A stretch of DNA of 64,000 bases from positions 35,568-99,567 of the forward strand of contig NZ_QNVV01000021.1 of assembly GCF_003384725.1 (NCBI RefSeq), in the 5' to 3' direction. The stretch comes from Chryseobacterium pennipullorum. GTDB taxonomy: Bacteria; Bacteroidota; Bacteroidia; Flavobacteriales; Weeksellaceae. Numbering within the stretch: the stretch's first letter is position 1; each line of letters starts with the position of its first letter. The notes under the pieces were generated by a model. That model was not told where the DNA came from. It ran no database searches and saw nothing but the letters and a program-made list of their open reading frames with translations. Below are positions 53,641 through 62,287 of this stretch, piece after piece. The position numbers and the translations under genes are program-made.

Positions 53641-55340
53641 TTATGTCAAATCAAACTTCATTAAATCATCAAGATCTTTCAAAAGTGGATTTTTTTCGAT
53701 GAATTTCTCGAATATTTTTCGTTTTGTAACCACCTCAATCTTTAGATTTTCAACGTCTCTCTCGTATTCTACCTCGATCAGATGGTTCTGAACTTTTCTT
53801 CTGAAATGATTAAAAAATTCTCCACTTATTTTATCAAATTCCACTTTTGCAGAGTCTGACGGGAAGAGAACTTTGATTTTATTTTCGTCTCCTTTTAGCA
53901 GTTTAAAAGTTTTTACCGCATTGAAGACAAAATTATTTTTCACCTGCAATTGCTTAAGCATGATCTTCCATTCCATCTGAAGATCTGTATCTGTAAAGTG
54001 ATTTTGAGGGAGGTCTTCGGCTTTTACCGCGACATTTTCATCGACTTCCACCTTATCTTCTTTGTTTAAAAAAGAATTGATGCTGAAGCCGGAAGATATT
54101 CCAGGTCTGGATAAGGGTTTGGTTGTTTTTGTTACCGTAGTGTCCTGAGTGGTTTCCACTTTTGCAGGTTGTGCTGCCGGAGCAATCTCTTTTTTCTCAG
54201 GAGCTTTTTCAGGAATTTTCACTTCCTGCTTCTCACTGAGAAACGGAGCCAGTATCAGGAACTTTTTTTTTTAGTATCACCTGAATTAGCTGTCAGAGAA
54301 GCCAGCTGCATCAGTGCAATTTCAACCGTGAGTCTTGGGTTTTTTGAATTTTTATAATTGATGTCTGCATGATTGCAGATTTCAATACCATCGATCAGCT
54401 GCTGGGCATTCCATTTCTGCCCCTGTTCTACAAATTTTGCCCTGGTGCGCTCTCCTACTTCAATAAGATCTATTGTAGAAGCACTCTGCGCCATCATCAA
54501 ATCCCGGAAGTGATTTCCGAGCCCGGCGATGAAAATATGAGGATCAAATCCTTTTTTAACAATTTCATTAAATGCGGAAAGGACTTCAGGAATTTTATTT
54601 TCCTTGGCCAGGTCCACGATATTCAGGTACTGATCGTAATCCAGAATATTGAGTACTTCGGCCGCTTTTACCAGAGTTATATTCTTTTGGGAAAATGTAG
54701 AAAGCCGGTCAAAAATAGAAAGGGCATCTCTTAATGCACCATCTGCTTTCTGGGCGATCAGGTACAAAGCATCGTCTTCGTAAGCAATATTCTCCTTATC
54801 GGCAATATTTCTAAGGTGTGCCTGAATGTCTTCAATGACAATTCTTTTGAAGTCATAGATCTGGCAGCGGGATAAAATAGTGGGAATAATTTTATGCTTT
54901 TCTGTCGTTGCCAAAATAAAGATGGCATGAGCAGGCGGCTCTTCAAGTGTTTTTAGGAAAGCATTGAAAGCGGCAGAAGACAGCATGTGAACCTCATCGA
55001 TAATATAAACTTTATATTGACCGACCTGAGGTGCAAACCGCACCTGATCTATCAGTTCCCTGATATCATCTACAGAGTTATTGGATGCAGCATCCAACTC
55101 ATAGATATTATAGGCAAAGCCGTCTTCTGAAACCGAGCCGTCTTTCTCATTGATCTTTCTTGCCAGGATTCGGGCACAGGTAGTTTTTCCCACACCCCGA
55201 GGACCACAAAAAAGCAATGCCTGAGCCAGCTGGCTCTCTTCAATTGCATGTTCTAAAGTATCCGTAATATGGGATTGGCCCACTACCGTATCAAATTCCT
55301 GAGGACGATATTTTCTTGCAGATACTATAAAATTTTCCAT
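53641..55340 (-). CDS. dnaX: DNA polymerase III gamma/tau, full tau via frameshift at A10
   Basis: The clamp-loader ATPase gene. The first frame (55340 to 54255) gives a 361-residue gamma form ending TKKKSS directly after a run of ten A (54272-54263 on the minus strand). The tau tail continues in the -1 frame to 53641, giving about 566 residues in total. Gamma has the P-loop CGPRGVGKTT, DEVHMLSSAAFNAFLKTLEEPP (Walker B) and LSRCQIYDF. The Cys4 zinc module normally after the P-loop is missing: RKINEKDGSVSEDGFAYNIYELDAASNN has no Cys. The tail (DLPQNHFTDTDLQMEWKIMLKQ to DLDDLMKFDLT) would bind the polymerase and helicase. A slippage mechanism is inferred; a sequencing error cannot be excluded. 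Confidence 0.85.
54255..55340 (-). CDS. Gamma product of dnaX (short form)
   Basis: Standard decoding without slippage stops at 54255-54257, 5 nt past the A run, giving 361 residues: the AAA+ module and the collar domain only. This matches what E. coli gamma contains, supporting a purposeful truncation rather than random damage. It would lack the domains that contact DnaB and the polymerase. Confidence 0.6.
   Translation of the reverse strand: MENFIVSARKYRPQEFDTVVGQSHITDTLEHAIEESQLAQALLFCGPRGVGKTTCARILARKINEKDGSVSEDGFAYNIYELDAASNNSVDDIRELIDQVRFAPQVGQYKVYIIDEVHMLSSAAFNAFLKTLEEPPAHAIFILATTEKHKIIPTILSRCQIYDFKRIVIEDIQAHLRNIADKENIAYEDDALYLIAQKADGALRDALSIFDRLSTFSQKNITLVKAAEVLNILDYDQYLNIVDLAKENKIPEVLSAFNEIVKKGFDPHIFIAGLGNHFRDLMMAQSASTIDLIEVGERTRAKFVEQGQKWNAQQLIDGIEICNHADINYKNSKNPRLTVEIALMQLASLTANSGDTKKKSS
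54263..54272 (-). other. A10 slippage / frameshift site in dnaX
   Basis: Ten A residues read as AAA AAA AAA A in the gamma frame. Ribosomal -1 slipping on A AAA AAA, or RNA polymerase adding one A, gives the tau frame. AGGTGATACT lies about 7-10 nt upstream, a possible Shine-Dalgarno-like stimulator; only a weak 5-bp hairpin follows. Confidence 0.6.
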
Positions 55341-55365
55341 TGGTCAAAAATAAGAAATATAGTTC

Positions 55366-55394
55366 TAATTTGAAAATTAAAAGTTTTCAAATTA
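55366..55394. repeat. TAATTTGAAAA palindrome upstream of dnaX
   Basis: TAATTTGAAAA (55366-55376) and its exact complement (55384-55394). Same unit as in the peroxiredoxin-thioredoxin spacer. Confidence 0.75.
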
Positions 55395-55437
55395 TCAACA
55401 AAATCTGATTTCTGTTTCAATTGGAAAACTCTTAATA

Positions 55438-56064
55438 TCATTTTTTCTCGTACGCGAATCCGATCATTTCGACGATGGCATTTTCAATTTCTTTCCTACC
55501 TTCTTCTGTTTTCAGATCTATCCCGCAGAATTTACTTGCATTGTGACCTGTATAAAGATTCAGATAGTAAGCACCGGAAACAATCAGCGCGATAATAGCT
55601 CTGTGTCTGTTGGCGCCTTCTCCAAAATAAGGATCTGAAATATTTTTAAACAAAACTTCCCCTACTTCTTCACGCTGCTCAACTAATTTTCTAAGGATAG
55701 GTTTGCTTTCGGAAAGCTCCCAAAGAATAATCTTCTGAAGTTCTTTATTTTTCTTCAGGTTTTCAAATTGGTTCAGAACCACCATTTTAGTAAGCTCCTG
55801 TCCGCCGTCAGAGAAATCTGAATCGAGACTTTGATTAACCTGGCTCCAGTAATCCTGCGATTTGATATACTCATCGATCAGCTTATCTGTGCTTCCAAAG
55901 TATTCATAGATCAGTTTTTTATCAAAGCCAGCCACTGCGGCTATTTTACTTACCTTTAATCCTGAGTATCCTTTTACTCTTAAAATTTTACCAACTGCAG
56001 CGAGCAGTTTCTGTTTTGTTTTTTCTTTGTCCCTAATGGGGCCCTGCACTACTTTTCTAGGCAT
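55438..56064 (-). CDS. TetR-family transcriptional regulator
   Basis: A 208-residue regulator. The N-terminal HTH (about residues 18-62) reads LLAAVGKILRVKGYSGLKVSKIAAVAGFDKKLIYEYFGS, the classic TetR DNA-binding helix with the YxYFxS-type end. The C-terminal ligand domain is not recognised (FENLKKNKELQKIILWELSESKP). It lies 6 nt after the alpha-oxoamine synthase and is likely cotranscribed with it, so it may respond to a lipid-related product. Its target is unknown. Confidence 0.85.
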   Translation of the reverse strand: MPRKVVQGPIRDKEKTKQKLLAAVGKILRVKGYSGLKVSKIAAVAGFDKKLIYEYFGSTDKLIDEYIKSQDYWSQVNQSLDSDFSDGGQELTKMVVLNQFENLKKNKELQKIILWELSESKPILRKLVEQREEVGEVLFKNISDPYFGEGANRHRAIIALIVSGAYYLNLYTGHNASKFCGIDLKTEEGRKEIENAIVEMIGFAYEKK

Positions 56065-56070
56065 AATTTA

Positions 56071-57327
56071 TTATTTTTTCGCAATATGCAATTTTTTATT
56101 AATATCATCAAACGCATTGAGTGTTTTATCAAGATGTTCTTTTTCATGCCTTGCGGTCACACTCATTCTGATACGCGCATCTTTTCTGGCTACAGCCGGG
56201 TATAGAATGGGATTCGTATAAATTCCTTTTTCTATTAATAATTTTCCAACATCTCCGGTTACATAGGGATCTCCGATCTTCACGGGTACAATGGCTGAAC
56301 AGGTAATACCGGTATCAAGTCCCAGATCATCCAGTCCTTTTTTGAAGTAGTTGATATTCTCCCAAAGTTTTTCTCTCCATACGGGCTCTTCATCGATAAG
56401 GTCGATTGCTTTAACAATTCCTGCCGATGACGGTGGCGCTGTTGCCGAAAAAATCTGTTGACGGGAATGAAACTTGATAAATGAGGCCATTTTTTTATCG
56501 GTGATCACATACCCTCCTAAGTTACCAAAAGTTTTGCTGAAAGTACCGGTCATAATATCTACTTTATCCAAAAGACCTGCCTGCTCCAGTGTTCCTCTTC
56601 CCGTTTCGCCTAATATTCCTACACCATGTACATCGTCTACCATAAGAAACGCATTGTATTTCTTCACCAGATTGTAAATATCATTGATATATGAAGTGTC
56701 ACCATCCTGCGAATATACGCCATCTACCACCACCAGCCTTGTACGGTAAAGAGGTTCTGAAGTCTTCAGAATATGTTCCAATGCATCGAGATTATTGTGC
56801 GGAAATGTTTTCTTGTTGGTGAAAGCACAGCCCTCATATACACTTGCATGAACAGCCATATCTAAGATCGCCAGATCTTCCTTTTGCAACAAGCTTTGCA
56901 GGGTGGCACTGTTGGCAGTATATCCTGTGGTAAATACTACTGCTTCTTCCTCATTTCTTCCGAAGAAAGAAGATATCTTTTTTTCCAGGGCGTTATGATA
57001 ATCAAAATAGCCACCGATAAGAGGTGTAGCTCCGGTGCCGGTACCATATTTCTCTATTCCTTCAATGGCAGCCTGCTTTACTTTCGGATGTTGAGTAAAT
57101 CCCAAATAGTCGCTGGATACAAAGCTTACAAATTCCCTATTTTGATTGGCAATATTTACATTCAGGGTTGCGTTGGTTCCTGAAGTATTCTTCAGCCTGT
57201 AATTCATGTGTCCGTTAGACTTTACAAAGTCTAAATATTCGTAAAATATTTCTGCCCTTTGAGCCATATCGTGACCCTCGATATTCTCAAAATCTTTAAT
57301 TGTTGCGGTAGTAAAATTGATGCTCAT
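56071..57327 (-). CDS. Alpha-oxoamine synthase (serine palmitoyltransferase-like)
   Basis: A 418-residue fold type I PLP enzyme. Motifs: FVSFVSSDYLGFTQHPKVKQAA, YGTGTGATPLIGGYFDYHNALE, VFTTGYTANSATL, LMVDDVHGVGILGETGRG and GTFSKTFGNLGGYV with the PLP lysine. The family condenses an amino acid with an acyl-CoA and releases CO2: serine palmitoyltransferase, KBL, BioF or ALAS. Sphingolipids are common in Bacteroidota and the length fits SPT, so that is favoured, but KBL or another condensation cannot be excluded. A -7 box lies upstream. Confidence 0.8.
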   Translation of the reverse strand: MSINFTTATIKDFENIEGHDMAQRAEIFYEYLDFVKSNGHMNYRLKNTSGTNATLNVNIANQNREFVSFVSSDYLGFTQHPKVKQAAIEGIEKYGTGTGATPLIGGYFDYHNALEKKISSFFGRNEEEAVVFTTGYTANSATLQSLLQKEDLAILDMAVHASVYEGCAFTNKKTFPHNNLDALEHILKTSEPLYRTRLVVVDGVYSQDGDTSYINDIYNLVKKYNAFLMVDDVHGVGILGETGRGTLEQAGLLDKVDIMTGTFSKTFGNLGGYVITDKKMASFIKFHSRQQIFSATAPPSSAGIVKAIDLIDEEPVWREKLWENINYFKKGLDDLGLDTGITCSAIVPVKIGDPYVTGDVGKLLIEKGIYTNPILYPAVARKDARIRMSVTARHEKEHLDKTLNAFDDINKKLHIAKK

Positions 57328-57928
57328 CCTTAATCTTGTTTGTTGTGGTTCAAGAAAACAAATATATAACTATTTACAGGGCTTAAGATTCACTGTGAGA
57401 TTAAATATTATTAAAAGCACAACAAATAATTCTTAGCCACTGAAAACCAAACTATTTTATATATCGGTTAATTTTGACCCCCATTTTTTTATTATATTAA
57501 TTAGTTTTTCTTATCTAAATTTAATAAAAAAAGTAAATGATAAAGCAATATCAATAAAGAAACAATAAAAAAAGACGATTATTTTTCACAACCGCCTCAT
57601 TTATAAAAGATTATTTTTTATGATTTTTCTAACAGTTTTTAACAAAAATCCACATAAAGGTGAATACCACATATAATCAGATCCCCGGATATAGATCAAA
57701 ACGTGGTGAAAAAAGTTATTATGTATAATTTTATGTGAAAATTCATGTAAAAATGAATCAGGAATTATCCGGGAAAAATTATTCTTTTGTGCCTAAGTAT
57801 TCCCTGGAGATTGAAGGTTATCTCTCAGTGGAAGCGTATTGTTCGGCGGGCGAACAAAAAAATCGGGATCGGAGTCATGATCATTAGCTTTTTGTAGTTT
57901 CCTATTCCGGAACCTGATCCTAAAAATT
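57328..57928. other. Gap between AOS gene and AraC stub
   Basis: Contains the AOS promoter box and a 44-codon plus-strand frame (57753-57887; see finding). Otherwise AT-rich with nothing recognised. Confidence 0.5.
57359..57366 (-). promoter_or_regulatory. Promoter -7 box of alpha-oxoamine synthase
   Basis: TATATTTG on the minus strand, 32 nt before the ATG; fits TAnnTTTG with no good -33 element. Confidence 0.5.
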
Positions 57929-58285
57929 TTATTGCTGGCTATTGCTTCTGAATTCCCCGGGAGTAAGCCCTGTCATTTTTTTGAAGAATTTAGAAAAATT
58001 GGAAGGGTCATATGTAAATAATCGGGCAATCTCAGCCACGGACCGATCCGAGTTCGCAAGGAAAAGCTTAGCTTCACGGATAATTTCCTGGTCATAAAAA
58101 TAACAGGGATGCTGTCCCGTTTCCTTTTTAATAGTATCTGTAAGATGCTTATGGGAAACGGCCAGCTCACCGGCAATTTCGTTGACTTCCATAAATTCGG
58201 GTACGGTACCCGAAATCACATCCTGAATATGCTTTTTCAGAAAAGTAAAATACTGACCGGTAATTTCTTCGCTTCTTTTCATCAT
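57929..58285 (-). CDS. Short AraC-family DNA-binding protein
   Basis: A 118-residue protein that is essentially only the double HTH domain of AraC regulators: VNEIAGELAVSHKHLTDTIKKETGQHP (first HTH) and RSVAEIARLFTYDPSNFSKFFKKMTGLTPGEFR (second). The usual N-terminal sensing domain is absent, and upstream sequence shows no coding remnant, so it resembles SoxS/MarA-type stand-alone regulators. It would be controlled by abundance rather than ligand. Neighbouring genes are also regulatory but separately transcribed. Confidence 0.82.
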   Translation of the reverse strand: MMKRSEEITGQYFTFLKKHIQDVISGTVPEFMEVNEIAGELAVSHKHLTDTIKKETGQHPCYFYDQEIIREAKLFLANSDRSVAEIARLFTYDPSNFSKFFKKMTGLTPGEFRSNSQQ

Positions 58286-58380
58286 TTGTTGTTCTTAATA
58301 CTGTTGATTTAAAATTATAAAATTAACAATAAGAATCAAAAAAATATGGTGAACTTTTCGGATATTCCGGATTGGAAATT

Positions 58381-59118
58381 TTAATAAAAACTATCCTTAA
58401 ACGCCTGTATAGAGTTTTTGACCTTTAGTTTTTCAAGAATATTCTGACGGTGTCTGCTTACGGTATTGATGCTTATCGAAAGAAGACCGGCAATTTCTTT
58501 ACTGGCATAGCCTTCGCCTATATATTTTAAAACCTCCAGTTCTCTGGGCGTCAAAATGCTTTTGTAATCTAATTTATCCTTTACCACCACTTCACCTTTT
58601 ACGGTATTGATGATCAGAAAGTCCGGAACTGTAGAGTCCATGAGAGAGATATTGTAAAGGCAAAGCGCAAATCTTAATCTGCCATTATCAGGTGAATATA
58701 TATAAAACATACGGTGCTTTACCCACCTGTATTCTTCCTTTTTATCTTTCATCCGGATTCGGGACATTACAGCATACTCTGCACGCAGATCAGGATCCAC
58801 AGCATCCAGCAGCTTAAAGAATCGAAGTTCATGAATGTATTTTTTCACCCTGTCATCCGGATGGATCTTCTTCAACATCTCTTCTTCCCAGATGCTGTCA
58901 ATTTCTGCGGGGTCCTTATCAATAGTCAAACCCAGCTCCAACGCTGCCTTGGATTTGTATATATAACTTTTATTTTCCTGCATATCGCTCAATACTGATA
59001 TTGCTCCTTCCATTACCGAATAGGAAAGCGCCATTTGCCGGTACATCTCTACATTGAGCATGCATTTCTTAAAGCCATTATCCAGCAGCTTATTACTGAG
59101 CTGATCGCGAATCTCCAT
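58381..59118 (-). CDS. LuxR-type transcriptional regulator with PAS-like domain
   Basis: A 245-residue protein. The C-terminal HTH is a clear LuxR/GerE type: ILTPRELEVLKYIGEGYASKEIAGLLSISINTVSRHRQNILEKLKV. The middle part (IHPDDRVKKYIHELRFFKLL, and EEYRWVKHRMFYIY) reads as a PAS fold. No receiver or kinase is nearby. Flavobacterial regulators of this shape respond to unknown signals. The gene is divergent from the DUF1349 protein. Confidence 0.82.
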   Translation of the reverse strand: MEIRDQLSNKLLDNGFKKCMLNVEMYRQMALSYSVMEGAISVLSDMQENKSYIYKSKAALELGLTIDKDPAEIDSIWEEEMLKKIHPDDRVKKYIHELRFFKLLDAVDPDLRAEYAVMSRIRMKDKKEEYRWVKHRMFYIYSPDNGRLRFALCLYNISLMDSTVPDFLIINTVKGEVVVKDKLDYKSILTPRELEVLKYIGEGYASKEIAGLLSISINTVSRHRQNILEKLKVKNSIQAFKDSFY

Positions 59119-59207
59119 ATGGTTATTTATCAGTATTGACGTGATATCAAGTTTGTTATTACTTTTGCTAAAATAACAATTTACCTAAGAATTTATCCCA
59201 AAAAAGA

Positions 59208-59855
59208 ATGAAGAATTTGATTGTAAGCTTCTTTGCGCTGTCTTTCACCCAGCAGATTTATGCCCAGACCCTTGAGAAGATGACCTGGTTTAATGAACCT
59301 GAAAAATGGGAAATTAAAAACAATACTTTATCGATGTTTGTGACGCCGCAGAGTGATTATTGGCGTATTTCACATTACGGATTTACGGTAGATGATGCTC
59401 CGTTTTACTATTCCACTTATGGTGGTGAATTTGAAACGAAGGTAAAGATTACAGGCAGTTATAAAGCAAGGTTTGACCAGATGGGCCTTATGCTGAGGAC
59501 GGATAAAGAGCATTATATCAAGGCAGGTATAGAATTTGTTGATGGCAAGTACCATCTTAGTACTGTGGCGACTGATGGCAAAAGTGACTGGAGCGTTATC
59601 ACATTAGACAAAATTCCCTCAGCAGTCTGGATAAAAGCTGTCAGAAGACTGGATGCTGTTGAAGTATTTTATTCTTTTGACGATCAGAATTATAAGATGA
59701 TGAGAAATGCTCCGTTTCCCGACAATACTCCGGTTATGGTAGGTCTGATGGCAGCATGCCCCGATGGAAACGGGTTTAATGCAGTTTTCGAAAATTTCAG
59801 CGTACGTCACCTGCCGGATCAGAGAAGACTGAAATGGCTGGAAAACAATAAATAA
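59208..59855 (+). CDS. Exported DUF1349 (concanavalin-like) protein
   Basis: A 215-residue protein with a signal peptide (KNLIVSFFALSFTQQIYAQ). The body matches DUF1349 (YesU type): EKMTWFNEPEKWEIKNN, SDYWRISHYGF, RFDQMGLMLRTDKEHYIKAGIEF, WIKAVRRLDAVEVFYSFD, VMVGLMAACPDGNGFNAVFENFSV. The fold is a jellyroll typical of carbohydrate binding. The signal peptide is unusual because YesU proteins are often cytoplasmic. Substrate unknown. A terminator follows. Confidence 0.82.
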   Translation: MKNLIVSFFALSFTQQIYAQTLEKMTWFNEPEKWEIKNNTLSMFVTPQSDYWRISHYGFTVDDAPFYYSTYGGEFETKVKITGSYKARFDQMGLMLRTDKEHYIKAGIEFVDGKYHLSTVATDGKSDWSVITLDKIPSAVWIKAVRRLDAVEVFYSFDDQNYKMMRNAPFPDNTPVMVGLMAACPDGNGFNAVFENFSVRHLPDQRRLKWLENNK

Positions 59856-59895
59856 CGGTTGAATTTTTATTCAATATACAGTCAATTTTTAATTC

Positions 59896-59922
59896 GCCTC
59901 TCTTTTATAAGGGAGGTTTTTT
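59896..59922 (+). terminator. Terminator after DUF1349 gene
   Basis: CCTCTCTT (59897-59904) pairs with AAGGGAGG (59909-59916, one G-T), followed by T6. Confidence 0.85.
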
Positions 59923-60549
59923 GTATCAAAATACCCTTTCAAGAATTGACCCGGCATCAAAAAAAATCCTTATCAAAAGCAAAAAACCTGTGAGAGAGGC
60001 TTTTCGCTAATGAGGATGATAATCTGTGTTCTTAGAATCATGAATGTAATGAAATGTCTTTCACTGTGTCGGAAACTGGGGCAAAAATAGGGATACCTCC
60101 CCAGTAAGATCAACGATTTCGTATAGAATTAACCCTGTCGGCATGTCAAATTTTTACTACAAAAAAATTCATGAACATTTTTCATCGTCATGAAGACTGC
60201 CAAAGACGATTTGAAGAATTGTCAGGACCATTACTGTATAAGCAGTTTTTTAATCCATTTTTCTCACCAATAAAGGAAATAATCAACCCTGCCATTTATT
60301 TTTTTCCAGGTTTTGTGGTACCCCATACAGATAAAACTCATATTAAAACAAATAACAACATAAGGTTTATGTCTATAATTTCACTATTTTTGCGGCATCA
60401 AAACAAAACACAAAAAGACCACGAAAGCTTAAAATGACAAAAATTTATTTTCAATCGTTCCTACCCTTAAAAAAAACTTCGACTTGTACAGAAACTATTA
60501 ATAACCGTTTTTTGCGATGATGCAGAAAACATAGAACAGTTGTGCATAT
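59923..60549. other. Long gap upstream of chimeric MocR gene
   Basis: No convincing gene. A plus-strand frame at 60171-60437 has no recognisable domain. TATTTTTG at 60385-60392 fits a -7 box and could transcribe the chimera. A 28-codon frame (60434-60520) follows it and is probably chance or a leader. Confidence 0.5.
60385..60392 (+). promoter_or_regulatory. Possible promoter -7 box upstream of chimera
   Basis: TATTTTTG fits TAnnTTTG; about 155 nt before the ATG at 60550. Confidence 0.4.
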
Positions 60550-61644
60550 ATGAGGGTTTGGGCATTGTTTTTTGCTTGCTTATATTTAAACATACAGGGA
60601 CAGCATCACACTTCAACGTGGAATAGTATTAACAATGGACTTTTGCATAACAGTGCAGAAGCTATTGTCACGGATATCTATGGAGTAACCTGGATTTCTA
60701 CGAAAGATGGCGTCCGTTCAATTCACTGGGGAGGAAACCTGAATGAAAATGACCTGGTTACCACAAACGGAGGAATGAATGCTTTGTCTTTCTGCCTCAT
60801 GGCACTTGGAAAACCCGGTGATACAATAGCTATTGAAAGTCCCTGTTACCCGGGTATTTTACAGCTAGCCAACGGCCTGGGCTTAAAAGTTCTGGAGCTG
60901 CCCACCCACCCTACCACAGGGATAGAAATTGACGCTTTGAAAAAGGCAATTCCGAAAATAGACCTTTGCCTGCTCATCCCCAATTTCAATTCTCCATTGG
61001 GAAGCTGTATGCCTGATGAGAACAAAAAAGAAATCGTAAAAATCCTTTCGGAGCATAATATCCCACTGATCGAAGATGATGTCTATGGTGATCTTTATTT
61101 TGGTTCCGTCCGCCCGAAATGCTGCAAATCGTTTGATAAGGATGGAAATGTTCTATATTGCAGCTCTATTTCGAAAACACTCGCACCCGGATACCGTGTA
61201 GGCTGGATTGCTCCGGGAAAGTATAAAGAAAAGATCCTTAAGCTGAAACTCCTCCACTCTACGTCTTCCATCTCTATTGTAAATGAAGCCGTAGCGAATT
61301 TTTTAAAGTCCGGGAAATATGAGAAACATCTCCAGCAGCTCCGGAAAACCCTACAGGTTAATTACCAGAACTATGTACAGACGATTGCAGAATCTTTTCC
61401 TGAAGGAACAAAAACCAGCCGTCCACAGGGAGGATTGTCATTATGGGTAGAGTTTGACAAAAAAATCAGGACGACTGAACTCTATGACCTGGCGATCAAG
61501 CAGAACATCAGTATTGCTCCCGGAAGAATGTTCACATTTCAGGATCAGTTTGAAAACTGTATGAGACTTTGCATTGGGCTTCCATGGTCAGAAGATACAC
61601 AGACCAAACTGAGACAAGTGGGAAATCTTGCCAGGAAGATTTAA
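60550..61644 (+). pseudogene. Chimera: sensor-kinase N-terminus fused to MocR aminotransferase
   Basis: An uninterrupted 364-codon frame made of two unrelated parts. Residues 1-55 have a signal peptide (WALFFACLYLNIQGQ) and the start of a two-component regulator beta-propeller (STWNSINNGLLHNSAEAIV, TWISTKDGV). From about residue 56 it is the C-terminal two thirds of a MocR aminotransferase domain (LVTTNGGMNALSFCLMALG, ESPCYPG, IPNFNSPLGS, IEDDVYGDLYFG, SSISKTLAPGYRVGW with the PLP Lys). The GntR DNA-binding domain and the first aminotransferase segment are absent. A deletion fusing two genes is the simplest reading, and the product is probably not functional. Confidence 0.7.
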
Positions 61645-61685
61645 AAAATTCCCATGATGCTTTCTTTCAGAACGCATCATGGGAA
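61643..61685 (-). terminator. Terminator of bacillithiol operon, shared with chimera
   Basis: TTCCCATGATGC (61649-61660) pairs with GCATCATGGGAA (61674-61685), a 12-bp perfect stem. The A run at its left gives a U tract on the minus strand. Confidence 0.85.
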
Positions 61686-61690
61686 ACTCA

Positions 61691-62287
61691 TTATTTTTTG
61701 TCCGGAACGAAATTTTTTCGGGCAAGCTCCTTTCTTACACGGCTCAGGCTTTCGGGAGTAATACCCAGATAAGAGGCGATCATCCACTGGGGAACCCGCA
61801 ACAGCAGATCGGGATACATTTTGATAAACTTCATATACCGTTCTTCAGCAGTTTCACCCAATAATGAATTGATCCTATTCTGCAGACTTCGGATATGGTT
61901 TTGCAGCAGAAAGTCACTTCTTTCTATACTGTTTGGGAATTGCTCTACCAGCTTATTGAAGAAATCGGGATGCAAAAACAAAACTTCCGAGTCTTCCACC
62001 GCTTCTATATAGTATTTAGACTTTTCATTAAAATAAAGACTGCTCCGGTCTGAGATCAGCCAGCTTTCCGGTGCAAACTGTATAATATGTTCCTTGCCGT
62101 TTTTATCTATTGAGTACATTTTCAAGAGCCCTCTTTCTACAAAGAATATATGCCTGCAGATCTCACCATACTGAAGAAGAAATTGGTTTTTAGGTATTTT
62201 CTTTACTTCATAGTGAAGACTGCATGTGTTCACATTTTGAAGTGGAACATTTAAAACTTTAGCTAAATAATTATTAATATTCTTCAT
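61691..62287 (-). CDS. Crp/Fnr-family regulator
   Basis: A 198-residue regulator with an N-terminal cyclic-nucleotide-binding fold (about 25-120: FLLQYGEICRHIFFVERGLLKMY) and a C-terminal winged helix (about 150-195: RVPQWMIASYLGITPESLSRVRKEL). No Cys cluster, so it is not a classical Fnr. It is the last gene of the bacillithiol operon, sharing one base with ytxJ, and may regulate that set in response to stress. Confidence 0.85.
   Translation of the reverse strand: MKNINNYLAKVLNVPLQNVNTCSLHYEVKKIPKNQFLLQYGEICRHIFFVERGLLKMYSIDKNGKEHIIQFAPESWLISDRSSLYFNEKSKYYIEAVEDSEVLFLHPDFFNKLVEQFPNSIERSDFLLQNHIRSLQNRINSLLGETAEERYMKFIKMYPDLLLRVPQWMIASYLGITPESLSRVRKELARKNFVPDKK

Noticed and set aside
60171..60437. 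88-codon plus-strand frame
   Set aside because: No recognisable domain, no promoter box upstream and no conservation evidence; probably chance in an AT-rich spacer.
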